Source: Natrinema gari JCM 14663
Lineage (GTDB): Archaea; Halobacteriota; Halobacteria; Halobacteriales; Natrialbaceae
Direction of reading: 5' to 3'
NCBI RefSeq assembly: GCF_000337175.1
Contig: NZ_AOIJ01000047.1
Location: 20,662-70,980 of the forward strand
Length of the DNA: 50,319 nucleotides
Below the pieces are notes generated by a model that worked only from the letters and a program-made list of their open reading frames with translations, made no database searches and was not told the DNA's origin. This document shows positions 25,429 through 33,693 of this stretch, piece after piece (positions within the stretch are counted from its first letter, which is position 1; every line of letters starts with the position of its first letter). Position numbers and translations under genes: made by a program.

Positions 25429-25869
25429 TCACTCGTCCGCGCGACGCTCGAGTTCGTCCGCCCGCTCTCGCGTTTCGGCCGCCTGCTCGCGGAACTCCTC
25501 GATCCGCTGGGTCAACTTCTTGCCGGCGGTGTATTTGAACTCGTCGGGCATCATCCCGTACTCGATGTCGAGCGTGATCAGCGTATCACAGCCCTCGATG
25601 ATCTCCGGGGCCCAGCTCCCCCGTGCCAATTTCGACTCGTCCGTGATCACCGCCTCACCGTCTTCGACGTCGATGAACGCACTGACGATGTTCCAGATGT
25701 TCGGATCGCTCGAGCTGACCTCGTCGAACAGTCCCTCGAGTCGCGAGTCCTTGAGTTCCTCGTCGCGCAGTTCCGCGAGCAGGTCCTCGAGACCGTCGGC
25801 GATCTCGTCGTATCTGGCGGCGTCCTCGCGGAGGGTGGTCGGTGATTCGCTCGAATCAGTCCCCGTCAT
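25429..25869 (-). CDS. Hypothetical acidic protein, coiled-coil rich
   Basis: A 146-residue protein from ATG 25869. The start is preceded by GGAGG 9 bases upstream (minus strand), a good ribosome-binding site, so this gene has a leader, unlike many neighbours. Residues 15-50 are Leu/Glu-rich and helical; the middle (around residues 70-100) has beta-type segments with VISAFIDVEDGE-like sequence; the last 35 residues (EEFREQAAETRERADELE) are a strong coiled coil. A haloarchaeal family of unknown function is likely, but I do not recognise which. It converges with the JAMM gene with a 13-base gap. Confidence 0.65.
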   Translation of the reverse strand: MTGTDSSESPTTLREDAARYDEIADGLEDLLAELRDEELKDSRLEGLFDEVSSSDPNIWNIVSAFIDVEDGEAVITDESKLARGSWAPEIIEGCDTLITLDIEYGMMPDEFKYTAGKKLTQRIEEFREQAAETRERADELERRADE

Positions 25870-26125
25870 CGTGTACCCTCCGTTTCGTCGGTAGCTGCGA
25901 ACATATGCGGATCGTACCCGCTTCGGCACCGTAAACGTACGCTTCCGTGACTGGCTCGTGTTCGAGTCTGTGGAGCGCGAGGGAGCTCCGCGCGAGCTAC
26001 TGGGGTTCGGTATCCATCTTCATGCGGCTAGTTCACGACTAGTAGTTAGCCAAAATAAAAATGCCCTCCAATCAGCTTTCATACTATTTCCGGCTCGAGG
26101 TACCACAGCAAATGCCTCGCCAGGA

Positions 26126-26138
26126 GGTAAAATTTACC
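26126..26138. promoter_or_regulatory. Perfect palindrome, possible operator
   Basis: GGTAAAATTTACC is a perfect 6-bp inverted repeat around a central A. It sits 5 bases before the TATA-like box of the DUF4157 cassette, where a bound regulator would affect initiation. The role as an operator is inferred from position only. Confidence 0.35.
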
Positions 26139-26143
26139 CTCTT

Positions 26144-26150
26144 TTTAAAT
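26144..26150 (+). promoter_or_regulatory. TATA-like box for the DUF4157 cassette
   Basis: TTTAAAT lies 51 bases before ATG 26198, predicting a start around 26172-26176 and a leader of about 24 bases. Confidence 0.4.
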
Positions 26151-26197
26151 ACCAAATACTATTACGACGGGGATGAAATGACTGCGATAATATAGCG

Positions 26198-27544
26198 ATG
26201 GGACAGTCGTACTCCTCGCGGGTGGGACGATCCGACGACGACGCTGAGTCGGACTCGTCCTCACACGTACATCAGGATGTAGAAACGAAATCGCTGGGTC
26301 CCGCGGATGCATCGGTTCAGCGACTGAGCGGCGCTGAGACAACATCTTCCGAACCGGTCCGGTCTCCGAGATCGATGGGAGCACTTGGCTCGTCTCCCGA
26401 ACTCGTCCAACACGCGGAGGCAGTGTCCGAGTCAACAGACGCGACCAGTACGCCGAAGGCGATCGGCTCACTGGGTTCGTCGGCGGACCTGCTCCAGCGA
26501 GTGACCGACCGGGCCGGCCCGTCCGCCTAGTCGAAATCCAACAGTCCGGATTCTACCGAGCGTTGGGCCGGCAGGTCTGACGGTCCGCCGTCACTCCAGC
26601 GGAGTACGGCAACCGCTCAAAATACGGGGCCAGCAGGTGAGACACAGGTACCCGATGCCGTCCGAGACGTGATCTCCTCGTCTGGGCGTTCTCTGGATAC
26701 TTCCATCCAGCGGGCAGTCGAAGACCGGATGGGCGATTCACTCGGTGACGTGCGGATTCACACCGGCCCGAAAGCCGCGCAGGCGTGTGACCAGATCAAC
26801 GCGCGAGCGTTCACGGTCGACAATCACGTCGCGTTTAATGCCGGCGAGTACGACCCGTCGTCGCCGGACGGCCAGCACGTACTGGCGCACGAACTTGCAC
26901 ACGTTCGCCAGCAGACTGGCGGCGCGGTGTCGATGCTTCCCCAAGAGGATCTCGGCCTCGAGATTGATCCGGATCCGCAGTTAGAGCGGGAGGCCGAGGA
27001 GACCGCTCAGCAAGTACTGCAGGGTGGCGAGTTGGGCATTCAGCGGATGGCCACTACTGAGATCCACGTCCAGCGGAAGGATTGGAACTCAGGGCCGTCG
27101 AATGTAGAACGGTTATCGACGGACGAGGGACCGGGGTTCGTCGAGGAGACGGTCGACGACCTCACCACCAAGACCTACAGGCTGACGCGCGAACAATTGA
27201 CTAATCTGGTCGAGCAGATCGACAGCGCCGAAGAACTACCGGCCTACATCGAGGCAAACGATATCGACGCGGCGAGTCGACTCCAGGACTCGATGAGTAG
27301 TGGTGTCAAGGGCGCTACGAAAGGGTGGAAAGCGGGATCCATGGCGGGATCATTCGCTGGGCCGACCGGGACCATCGCCGGCGGACTCGCCGGAATGTCC
27401 ATCGGCTACGTCTTCGCGAAGAAATTCGGCGATACTACCGCCGGCGAAATACAAAAGCGTCTCCGGGACTTACTCGATCTTAACACCAGTCAGGAATTCG
27501 ACATTGGTGATGATACCGATTCAAGTCGTTTCGAGGGGAAATAA
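26198..27544 (+). pseudogene. eCIS-type DUF4157 (HExxH) protein interrupted by one in-frame TAG
   Basis: From ATG 26198 to TAA 27544 one frame encodes 449 codons with a single stop, TAG at 26528-26530 (codon 111); the frame is otherwise open, and protein-like composition continues across it. Residues 1-200 are low-complexity with repeated Gln-Arg pairs and two LGSSxxL repeats (SMGALGSSPELVQ, AIGSLGSSADLLQ). The DUF4157 eCIS core domain follows, with VRIHTG, INARAFTV and the zinc-protease motif HELAH (bases 26888-26902, codons 231-235) ahead of VRQQ. Then comes a variable C-terminal part with a Gly-zipper hydrophobic stretch (SMAGSFAGPTGTIAGGLAG). DUF4157 proteins are effector or effector-linked proteins of contractile injection systems. 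A GTG at 26669 could restart translation and yield the core plus C-terminal part. Confidence 0.82.
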
Positions 27545-27547
27545 GAC

Positions 27548-28462
27548 ATGAAAGCAAAAATTGTTGGAGAAGATGACCGTGGCGTTGGTGTGGAGATCGT
27601 CGACAATAACTCTATCAAACATACGATTTCTGTTTCATTTGATGGGGACATTCCGGGACATGGACAGGACGGATATCCGAGCAAAGCGGCCGAACGAACA
27701 CCTGAAGGCAATGAGAGCGTTAATCAGGTCCGCAACTATGCGAAATACTTCGTCTCTCAGGAGACGGAATACGAAACAGTTCCGTGGGATCTCAATCCCG
27801 ATCGGTTCGAGGATGTCCGTCAAGCGCTCATGGCACTCTCGAGCGATGAAATCGAGGAGTTGTTCGGCGACTTGTTGGCCCAGAGCCTGAGCCACTATCG
27901 TGACGAGCCGAACGTGGATACCGCCGGGATCTCCCGCCCGTTCGACCTCCCTGCGGACAAGATCGGAACGGAAGATGCGGTGCTGTACAAACAGGAGATC
28001 TATCTGGACGACGCTGGCGACATCGAGGCCGTCTTGGGCGTCCTGATCACCTACTACGTCGCAAGGGGCGAGCGGACGACCGTTCGCCACGGCGAAACCC
28101 CCGACCGTGATCCAGATGCGTGCGTGGAAGTGTCGCCTGCGCCGTTCGTGGCCCCCGAACCGTTCCGGGACTACCTCGTCTACAATCTACGCTGTCAGAT
28201 TCGGGATTGCTACGTCGGGATGGGGCTGGAGCCACCCGAAGCGTACAAAGTCCTGGGTCCCGGCCAGTACCGCTTTACCGGGAAATATCAGCACTTCGAT
28301 TGCTATCCGAAGTACTACGACAAAGACGCTTCGATCCCCGGCTACAGCCACGATTTCGTGCCCGAACTCCCCATCTCGGACGCGGAACTCGGCGGCCTAG
28401 TCGATCCGACTAGCGAGACCTCTCTGTACGATCAGATCAAGGGCGCGCTCTTCAGCCGGTAA
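27548..28462 (+). CDS. Unknown protein paired with the DUF4157 gene
   Basis: A 304-residue acidic protein starting 3 bases after the stop of the DUF4157 gene, so the two are one operon. I recognise no family. The first 45 residues look like a small beta domain (MKAKIVGEDDRGVGVEIVD); a helical region follows at about 80-115 (DVRQALMALSSDEIEELFG), then a mixed region, then a Tyr/Cys-rich segment near 215-265 (RCQIRDCYVG; YQHFDCYPKYYD). No signal peptide or membrane helix is visible. The first 100 bases are more AT-rich than most genes here. By position it could be an immunity protein, a loading chaperone, or a second cargo; all three are guesses. Confidence 0.75.
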   Translation: MKAKIVGEDDRGVGVEIVDNNSIKHTISVSFDGDIPGHGQDGYPSKAAERTPEGNESVNQVRNYAKYFVSQETEYETVPWDLNPDRFEDVRQALMALSSDEIEELFGDLLAQSLSHYRDEPNVDTAGISRPFDLPADKIGTEDAVLYKQEIYLDDAGDIEAVLGVLITYYVARGERTTVRHGETPDRDPDACVEVSPAPFVAPEPFRDYLVYNLRCQIRDCYVGMGLEPPEAYKVLGPGQYRFTGKYQHFDCYPKYYDKDASIPGYSHDFVPELPISDAELGGLVDPTSETSLYDQIKGALFSR

Positions 28463-28611
28463 GCGGCTTGATCTCCGTCCCTCCGGCGGCTGCAACCGAG
28501 CCCTGACGGCGGTGGCCGCCACGAACTTCAACTCCGCCCCTCGAGCAGTCTCCCCCGGTCCACGTCACGTTCAACCCCGGTAAGTCGGTCCGTCTTTTCG
28601 AGGCAGTGCGT

Positions 28612-30090
28612 CTATGAGGCCGTCTCGAGTGCGTCCGTCACCCAGACGCGGTTCGGATCGGCCGTCTCGTCCATCCACTCGACCAGTCGGGTCCGCATGT
28701 CTCGCCGCACGTCGACGTATGCGGGGTGGTCGATCAGGTTTTGTAGTTCCGCCGGGTCAGCCTCGAGATCGTACAGTTCGTCGATATCGGGGCCGTTATA
28801 GACGTACTTGTAGCGGTCAGTGCGGACCATCCGTTGGCTGTAGAGGCCGAACTCGTCGCCGTGATACTGGGCGAACGCCGAGTCACGCCAGTCGTCGCTA
28901 TCGGCCGGTTCGCCGCTGTTCTCGAGCACCGGAACGAGGCTCCGGGAGTCGAAACTGTCGGGGGCCGGCACGTCCGCTAATTCGAGGAAGGTAGCCGCGA
29001 GGTCGTGGAGATGGACCGGGACGGAGCAGGTCGCGCCGCCGTCGGTGACCCCCGGCCAGCGGATCTGTAGCGGAATCCGGTAGGTGTCGTCGTACATCAG
29101 GGGCCCCTTATTGAACTGGCGGTGACTGCCGGCGAAATCGCCGTGATCGGAGGCGTGGACTACGACCGTCTCCTCGGCGAGTCCCTGATTTTCGAGGGAC
29201 GCGAGGATGCGCTCGAGTTGGTGGTCGATCATCGTGATAAAGCCCCAGTACTTCGCAAGCGCTTCGGCCCACAGCTCCCAGTCGAAGTCGGCTACGCCGC
29301 GGTAGGCGAGGTAGTTCTCGTGGACCTGCGGTTTCCCGTCGTAGGTCTCCGCGTAGCTGTCGGGCGGCTCGATGTCGTCTGGATCGTACATCGAGGCATA
29401 GGGTTCCGGGACGACGTAGGGGTGGTGCGGGCCGTAGAAGTCCGTCCGGTGGAAAAAGGGGCCGTCTCGGTCGCCGTCGGCGTGGGCCTCGATGGCGTCG
29501 ATCGTCCGCTCGGCGAGAAAGTACGCGCGCGTCTCCTCGACATCGATGGTCGACTTCGCGGCGACGAACGTCCCGTCGTCGCCGTCTCTGGGATTCTCGC
29601 CGGTGTAGATCGCTTCCTCGAGCGCGACCTCACCGACGGGCGTGCCACGCTCCCTGCGGTACTCGCGGAACGCCTCGTCGATGTCGTCGTGGTGCGTGTC
29701 GCTCCCGCCGAGATACGAGAAGCCGAAGTCGGCTGGCGTCCGATCGCGACCGGCGTGCCACTTCCCCGTGTAGGTGAGGTCGTAGCCGGCCGCGACGAGT
29801 TCCTCTGAGAACGTCGGCAACTCGTCGGGGAGATCCACCCGGATCGCATCGGGTTCGTGGCAGTTGTTCAACATCCCGTGGCCGTGGGGGAACTGCCCGG
29901 TCAGCAGCGACGCACGGGCGCTCGAGCAGATGCTGATCGGGGTCACCGCCTGCTGGAATCGAACCCCCTCGCTCGAGAGAGAGTCGATCGCCTGTGTTTC
30001 GACCGGCAGCCCGTCGGGCGCGCTGGCGTCGTATCGCTCCTGATCGGTGAGGACGAACAGGACGTTCGGACGGGAGTTGGAGTCGGCCAT
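28612..30090 (-). CDS. Sulfatase / alkaline-phosphatase superfamily hydrolase
   Basis: A 492-residue type I sulfatase-like enzyme. The N-terminal metal site VLFVLTDQERYD is followed by the nucleophile region SICSSARASLLTG: Cys55 would become formylglycine, but the third position of the Cys-x-Pro/Ala-x-Arg motif is Ser. The second metal site is HASDHGDFAGSH, with the substrate-side Lys in FNKGPLMYDD. The C-terminal subdomain ends near 492, the usual size. Substrate unknown; choline-sulfatase-like or polysaccharide sulfatase activities are both possible. No signal peptide, so cytoplasmic. A GGAGG ribosome-binding site stands 5 bases before ATG 30090, which decides the start. Confidence 0.88.
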   Translation of the reverse strand: MADSNSRPNVLFVLTDQERYDASAPDGLPVETQAIDSLSSEGVRFQQAVTPISICSSARASLLTGQFPHGHGMLNNCHEPDAIRVDLPDELPTFSEELVAAGYDLTYTGKWHAGRDRTPADFGFSYLGGSDTHHDDIDEAFREYRRERGTPVGEVALEEAIYTGENPRDGDDGTFVAAKSTIDVEETRAYFLAERTIDAIEAHADGDRDGPFFHRTDFYGPHHPYVVPEPYASMYDPDDIEPPDSYAETYDGKPQVHENYLAYRGVADFDWELWAEALAKYWGFITMIDHQLERILASLENQGLAEETVVVHASDHGDFAGSHRQFNKGPLMYDDTYRIPLQIRWPGVTDGGATCSVPVHLHDLAATFLELADVPAPDSFDSRSLVPVLENSGEPADSDDWRDSAFAQYHGDEFGLYSQRMVRTDRYKYVYNGPDIDELYDLEADPAELQNLIDHPAYVDVRRDMRTRLVEWMDETADPNRVWVTDALETAS

Positions 30091-30478
30091 CGGTCCTCCT
30101 ACACCGCGGTCGCAGTTAATGATGGGACTTGCCACGGAATCGCGATCCTCCGAACTCCGGCTTTGTGACAACAGTAATCGGCAGTATGGATTCTTTATTT
30201 ACAGTTTAGAGTTGGATCCTGCAGTACGGACAAGGAAAACAGTTCCCGAATCGGTCATCGAAATGTCGAATATATTAAAATCATCTGCTGAATGCAGAGA
30301 TTGTACGCAGTATAGTGAACGGGCGTCACAGAACGGTTCCGATACACCTGATAGATACCCCATCGATTCGCTCAGTATGGGGAGTTATGGTACCGTGGCA
30401 GTGGATTGTTTTCAGCGTTCATAGAGGTCGGCGTAAAGAACGCAGCAGAAAGAGGGAGTACCCGGCATCAGGTGGTCG
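30091..30478. other. AT-rich intergenic stretch, no gene seen
   Basis: About 390 bases, AT-richer than average, lying between two minus-strand genes. CCCCAT (30359-30364 region) and ATGGGG (about 30378-30383) form a weak 6-bp inverted repeat. Open frames here have poor composition. It contains whatever drives the sulfatase gene, but no TATA-like box is convincing. Confidence 0.3.
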
Positions 30479-30652
30479 TTAGACGACTTGCATATGGTCG
30501 TTCTGGAGTTCGTCCTCCGTGTACTCTTGCCCGTGAACCTCCTTCATGTGTTTTTGAGCCAGTTCGACCGCCTCTTCTTCGTTTTCCGATTGAATAATGA
30601 ATCGACACGTATCTGATACCGATTCACAATCGAGCTTGTGTGCTTGTGCCAT
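30479..30652 (-). CDS. DUF1059 small protein
   Basis: A 57-residue protein of the DUF1059 family (predicted small metal-binding proteins). The conserved pattern is present: KLDCESVSDTCRFIIQSENE with Cys9 and Cys16, then AVELAQKHMKEVHG with His35 and His40, close to the family's Cys-x6-Cys...His-x4-His arrangement. The family is widespread in haloarchaea and of unknown function. ATG 30652 follows a TATA-like GTTAAATG about 28 bases upstream. Its 3' neighbour on the same strand is the sulfatase gene, about 390 bases away, so it is probably a single-gene unit. Confidence 0.8.
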   Translation of the reverse strand: MAQAHKLDCESVSDTCRFIIQSENEEEAVELAQKHMKEVHGQEYTEDELQNDHMQVV

Positions 30653-31207
30653 GGAGTCTCGCCTCTGTTTCTCCCATTTAACTGGTGTTCGATAGCACGA
30701 CTTGTGCTACTGAACCCCATGACACCTACTTCGATACGATACTTAGTGGTTTCTGGCGAAAGCAATTCATAATTCACGCGGACAATCCAGCGCTCGACCG
30801 CCGATCGGAGTACTCGTAGGTCGGTGTTCGATCGAGTCTTCCGTTGGAGCAGTATTCGGTATGCCTCGAGATGAACCGTTTGAACGGACCGAATACGCGC
30901 TGTGTATTCAGCACGACGCGACACGCCTCACTCGAATCCGAGCGAAGGCTCACTGGCCAATAAGCACGTGTAGTAACCGACCCTCTCGGTTCTGTTTCAG
31001 GGATAATTTTGACGACAGCAGTCACGCGACGAGGTGACTGATAAAGCACGACCGCGTGAACCCCCAACGTTCATCGCCGGCCACTCGACGGCCGGGCGCC
31101 GCGAGGCGGACGGTCACCCCGAGAACGACGGTGACTGTCGGGGAGTCAAATCGCAGTCAGCAGGGCGACCCGGGTCGGGAACGGGAGAGCAACGGCCAAA
31201 CCGCGAG
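30653..31207. other. Intergenic stretch, no supported gene
   Basis: About 550 bases upstream of the DUF1059 gene and downstream of hisS. Minus-strand frames at 30544-30924 and 30774-31067 stay open but overlap each other or the DUF1059 gene and are basic rather than acidic, unlike true genes in this genome. A decayed gene cannot be ruled out. Confidence 0.35.
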
Positions 31208-32506
31208 TCAGGCGAAGTCCTCGAACGTCGGTCGCTCGCGGTCGCCGGGGAACTCGTCGACGGGCACCTGCGTCTGGTCACCAGACACCATGTCCTTGAT
31301 CGTCACCTCGTCGTTCTCGAGGTCCTGTTCGCCGACGATGACGACCGTCTCGGCGTTGATCGAGTCGGCGTACTCGAGTTGCGCACCGAACGACCGGCCC
31401 GCGATATCGGTCTCGACGACGTAGCCCCGATCGCGCAGTTCGCCAACGATCCGGGCCGCTTCGGCGCGCGTGTCCCCGATCTGGAGGACGTAGTAATCGG
31501 TCGTCACCGACTCCTCGGGCCAGACGCCCGCTCGCTGGCAGAGCAGCGACAGCGTCGCATGCCCCGGTGCGACGCCGACTGCGGGCGTCGGCTGCCCGCC
31601 GAAGTTCTCGATGAGGTCGTCGTAGCGGCCACCCCCGAAGATCGCACGCGAGACCTCGCCCGCCGAGTCGAAACACTCGAAGACGACGCCGGTGTAGTAG
31701 TCCAGGCCGCGGGCCGTCTCGAGCGAGATCGTACAGTACTCTCGAGCACCGAAGTCCTCGGCCGCGTCCAGGACGTTCCGTAAGTTCTCGACCGCTGCCG
31801 TCACGCGCTCGGTGTTCGCGAACGCCGCGACGTCGTCGAGGTCGCCACCTGCGATGAGGTCGCCGAACTCGGCGGCCTGCTCGGCGGTCAGTCCGGCGTC
31901 GATCAGCAGATCGTGGTACTCCGCTCGCGAGAGTTTGTCCGACTTGTCGACCGCGCGGATCGCCGCTTCCGTGTCGACGTCGGTTTCGTAGCTCTCGAGG
32001 ACGCCCCCGAGGATATCCCGGTGGGAGATCCGGAACTCGAAGTGGTCGCCGGTGAGTCCCAGCCCGGTCAGGGCGTCGGCGGCCCACGCGAGGATCTCGG
32101 CGTCGGCCTCGGGCTCGGCAGAGCCGAAGATGTCGACGTTGGTCTGATAGAACTCGCGGTATCGACCCTGCTGGACCTGCTCGTAGCGCCAGAACGGGCG
32201 CGTCGAGACCCACTTGATCGGCTTCGACAGCTCCTGTTGTTTCGCGACGACCATCCGGGCGACGGTCGGGGTAAGTTCCGGCGTTAACGTGACGTGGCGG
32301 CCGCTCTGGTCCTCAAACGCGTAGAGTTCGTCGACGATGTCGTCGCCGCTCTTGTCGGTCCACATCTCGGCGCGCTCGAGCGCCGGGGTCCCAATCTCGC
32401 GAAACCCGTACTCGCGGGCCGTGTTCTCCAACACATCGATAGCCGCCCGCCTGGCGGACATCTCGCCGGGGTAGAAGTCACGAAAGCCCTTGATCCGGTC
32501 GTACAT
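31208..32506 (-). CDS. hisS: Histidyl-tRNA synthetase
   Basis: A 432-residue class II synthetase charging tRNA-His. It opens with IKGFRDFYPGEM, the usual HisRS start. Motif 2 is visible as RPFWRYEQVQQGRYREFYQ, the histidine-specific LETARGLDYYTGVVFE (HisA loop) lies near residue 265, and GGGRYDDLI leads to motif 3 (AVGVAPGHATLSLL region, where bacteria have G-x-G-x-x-R-L). That last segment ends in HATLSLL rather than ERL, a haloarchaeal-looking variation. The anticodon-binding domain occupies about 335-432. Full length, single start at ATG 32506. It sits upstream of no obvious operon partner. Confidence 0.95.
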   Translation of the reverse strand: MYDRIKGFRDFYPGEMSARRAAIDVLENTAREYGFREIGTPALERAEMWTDKSGDDIVDELYAFEDQSGRHVTLTPELTPTVARMVVAKQQELSKPIKWVSTRPFWRYEQVQQGRYREFYQTNVDIFGSAEPEADAEILAWAADALTGLGLTGDHFEFRISHRDILGGVLESYETDVDTEAAIRAVDKSDKLSRAEYHDLLIDAGLTAEQAAEFGDLIAGGDLDDVAAFANTERVTAAVENLRNVLDAAEDFGAREYCTISLETARGLDYYTGVVFECFDSAGEVSRAIFGGGRYDDLIENFGGQPTPAVGVAPGHATLSLLCQRAGVWPEESVTTDYYVLQIGDTRAEAARIVGELRDRGYVVETDIAGRSFGAQLEYADSINAETVVIVGEQDLENDEVTIKDMVSGDQTQVPVDEFPGDRERPTFEDFA

Positions 32507-32657
32507 GGAAACCCGTTCGGGGACGGCGAACTTCTATCCTTTCGTTCGGGGGCGGTCGTCCGACCCCGGGTTCGGCAAGCCCCAGTCCGCAATCGGGATC
32601 GATGGCATTGCCACCGATCCGGTGACCGGTTCCAGCGTCGCTATAGTAGGTCGTGAG

Positions 32658-33248
32658 CTAGCGGACGTTCGTCACATACGTCTGATCGTGATCGGGGAAG
32701 TAGTCCGCGATCGCCGCTCGACCCTCCTCCTCGGCGATGAGCGCCCGGAGTTCCGCCTCGTAGTCGGCCCGGTCGATCTCCTCGCTGGGGCCGACCGTCA
32801 CGTCCAGTCGCGCCTCGACCAGTCGATCGACGGCCGATCGACCGAACCCCGACAGCGGCGCGATGTAGTCGACATCGTGGCGATCCTCGAGACTCTGTGC
32901 TTGGGCCCGCGAAACCGTCGGGACGCGGTCGTCGCGGCGGGTTCCGTCCGCGACGGCATCGAACTCCCGGGCCGCGAGTTGCTCGAGGGCGTGCTGGTGG
33001 ACCAACTGAATGCCGGTGCGCGGATAGCCGTCCTCACGAATCCGGTCGACGGCGTCGTGGGCGACCTCCGGGTCGCACTCGAGCCGTTCGAACGCGAAGC
33101 CGGCAGCCGCAGCCGTCTCGCGGGCGTGTTTCCAGTCGTCGCTGACGCCGAAGTGGGCCGTCAGCAGCGTTACGTCGTAAAACTCCTCGAGCAAGAGTGC
33201 GGCCAGCGTCGAGTCCTTGCCGCCGCTGTAGAGCAGTCCGAGCTCCAT
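32658..33248 (-). CDS. PP-loop ATPase-like protein (N-type ATP pyrophosphatase)
   Basis: A 196-residue protein with the ATP-pyrophosphatase P-loop at its start: LLYSGGKDSTLAALLL (residues 5-20). The remainder is a single alpha/beta adenine-nucleotide alpha-hydrolase domain. Related archaeal proteins are annotated as DUF7411 or predicted alpha hydrolases and are possible tRNA- or metabolite-modifying adenylators. It ends the rps19e-PDCD5 operon and overlaps the PDCD5 gene by one base (TAATG). That placement, in translation-linked company, suggests an RNA- or ribosome-modifying role; no substrate is known to me. Confidence 0.82.
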   Translation of the reverse strand: MELGLLYSGGKDSTLAALLLEEFYDVTLLTAHFGVSDDWKHARETAAAAGFAFERLECDPEVAHDAVDRIREDGYPRTGIQLVHQHALEQLAAREFDAVADGTRRDDRVPTVSRAQAQSLEDRHDVDYIAPLSGFGRSAVDRLVEARLDVTVGPSEEIDRADYEAELRALIAEEEGRAAIADYFPDHDQTYVTNVR

Positions 33249-33595
33249 TACCGGCGCTGAATGTCGAAGCTCTGCGAGTCGGGTTTCAGCTCCTTGAGGA
33301 GCTGTTTCATCTTGTCGTCGTCGATCTTGCCCTGAATGCGGCCGCTCCGGGCGAGGCTGACGACCTGCCGCTCGACTTGCTCGCCGAACTGGGGCTTGCT
33401 CATTTTGACCGTGTTGAGTCGCTTGCGGGCGTCGTCGGTCAGGTGCTGGCGCAACACGGCCTTCTTTTGTGCCTCGGCTTGCTGCTTGGCCGCTTCCTGT
33501 CCACCCTCGCCCTGGGACTCGGCGCGGTCCTGTAGCTGCTCCATTTTCTTCTGTCGGAGCTCCTCGAGTTTTTCCTCGTCCGGTGAACCACTCAT
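33248..33595 (-). CDS. PDCD5-family DNA-binding protein
   Basis: A 115-residue archaeal homologue of PDCD5/TFAR19. The N-terminal half (residues 1-45) is a Lys/Glu/Gln-rich helix, followed by the conserved core around [18 protein letters not shown] and a three-helix bundle ending [14 protein letters not shown]. Archaeal members bind DNA weakly; their cellular role is unsettled. ATG 33595 is chosen because the eight upstream residues in frame are not family-like. It lies between rps19e and the PP-loop gene, the usual archaeal order. Confidence 0.92.
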   Translation of the reverse strand: MSGSPDEEKLEELRQKKMEQLQDRAESQGEGGQEAAKQQAEAQKKAVLRQHLTDDARKRLNTVKMSKPQFGEQVERQVVSLARSGRIQGKIDDDKMKQLLKELKPDSQSFDIQRR

Positions 33596-33693
33596 AGTTA
33601 TATCGTACTTGTCCGGCACGCCGGAAAATGATTACGGACGACGGGAGCGATGGCTCTGGGCGGTGAACCCGACACGAAAACTGGAATCGCAGA

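Larger units (their letters stand above)
25870..26197. other. AT-rich intergenic region before the DUF4157 cassette
   Basis: About 330 bases. The first half is ordinary sequence; 26030-26197 is clearly AT-richer than the genome around it, carrying a small palindrome and a TATA-like box. No gene is visible. The composition change marks the left edge of what looks like an acquired cassette. Confidence 0.4.

Noticed and set aside
30544-31067. Two minus-strand open frames (126 and 97 codons) between DUF1059 and hisS genes
   Set aside because: One overlaps the DUF1059 gene, both are basic in a strongly acidic proteome, and neither has a start with promoter or ribosome-binding site. A decayed gene is possible but unsupported.
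32641-32670. CTATAGTAGG near 32641 as a second copy of the palindrome end
   Set aside because: Only 9 bases agree with the element end, and no matching second arm is present.
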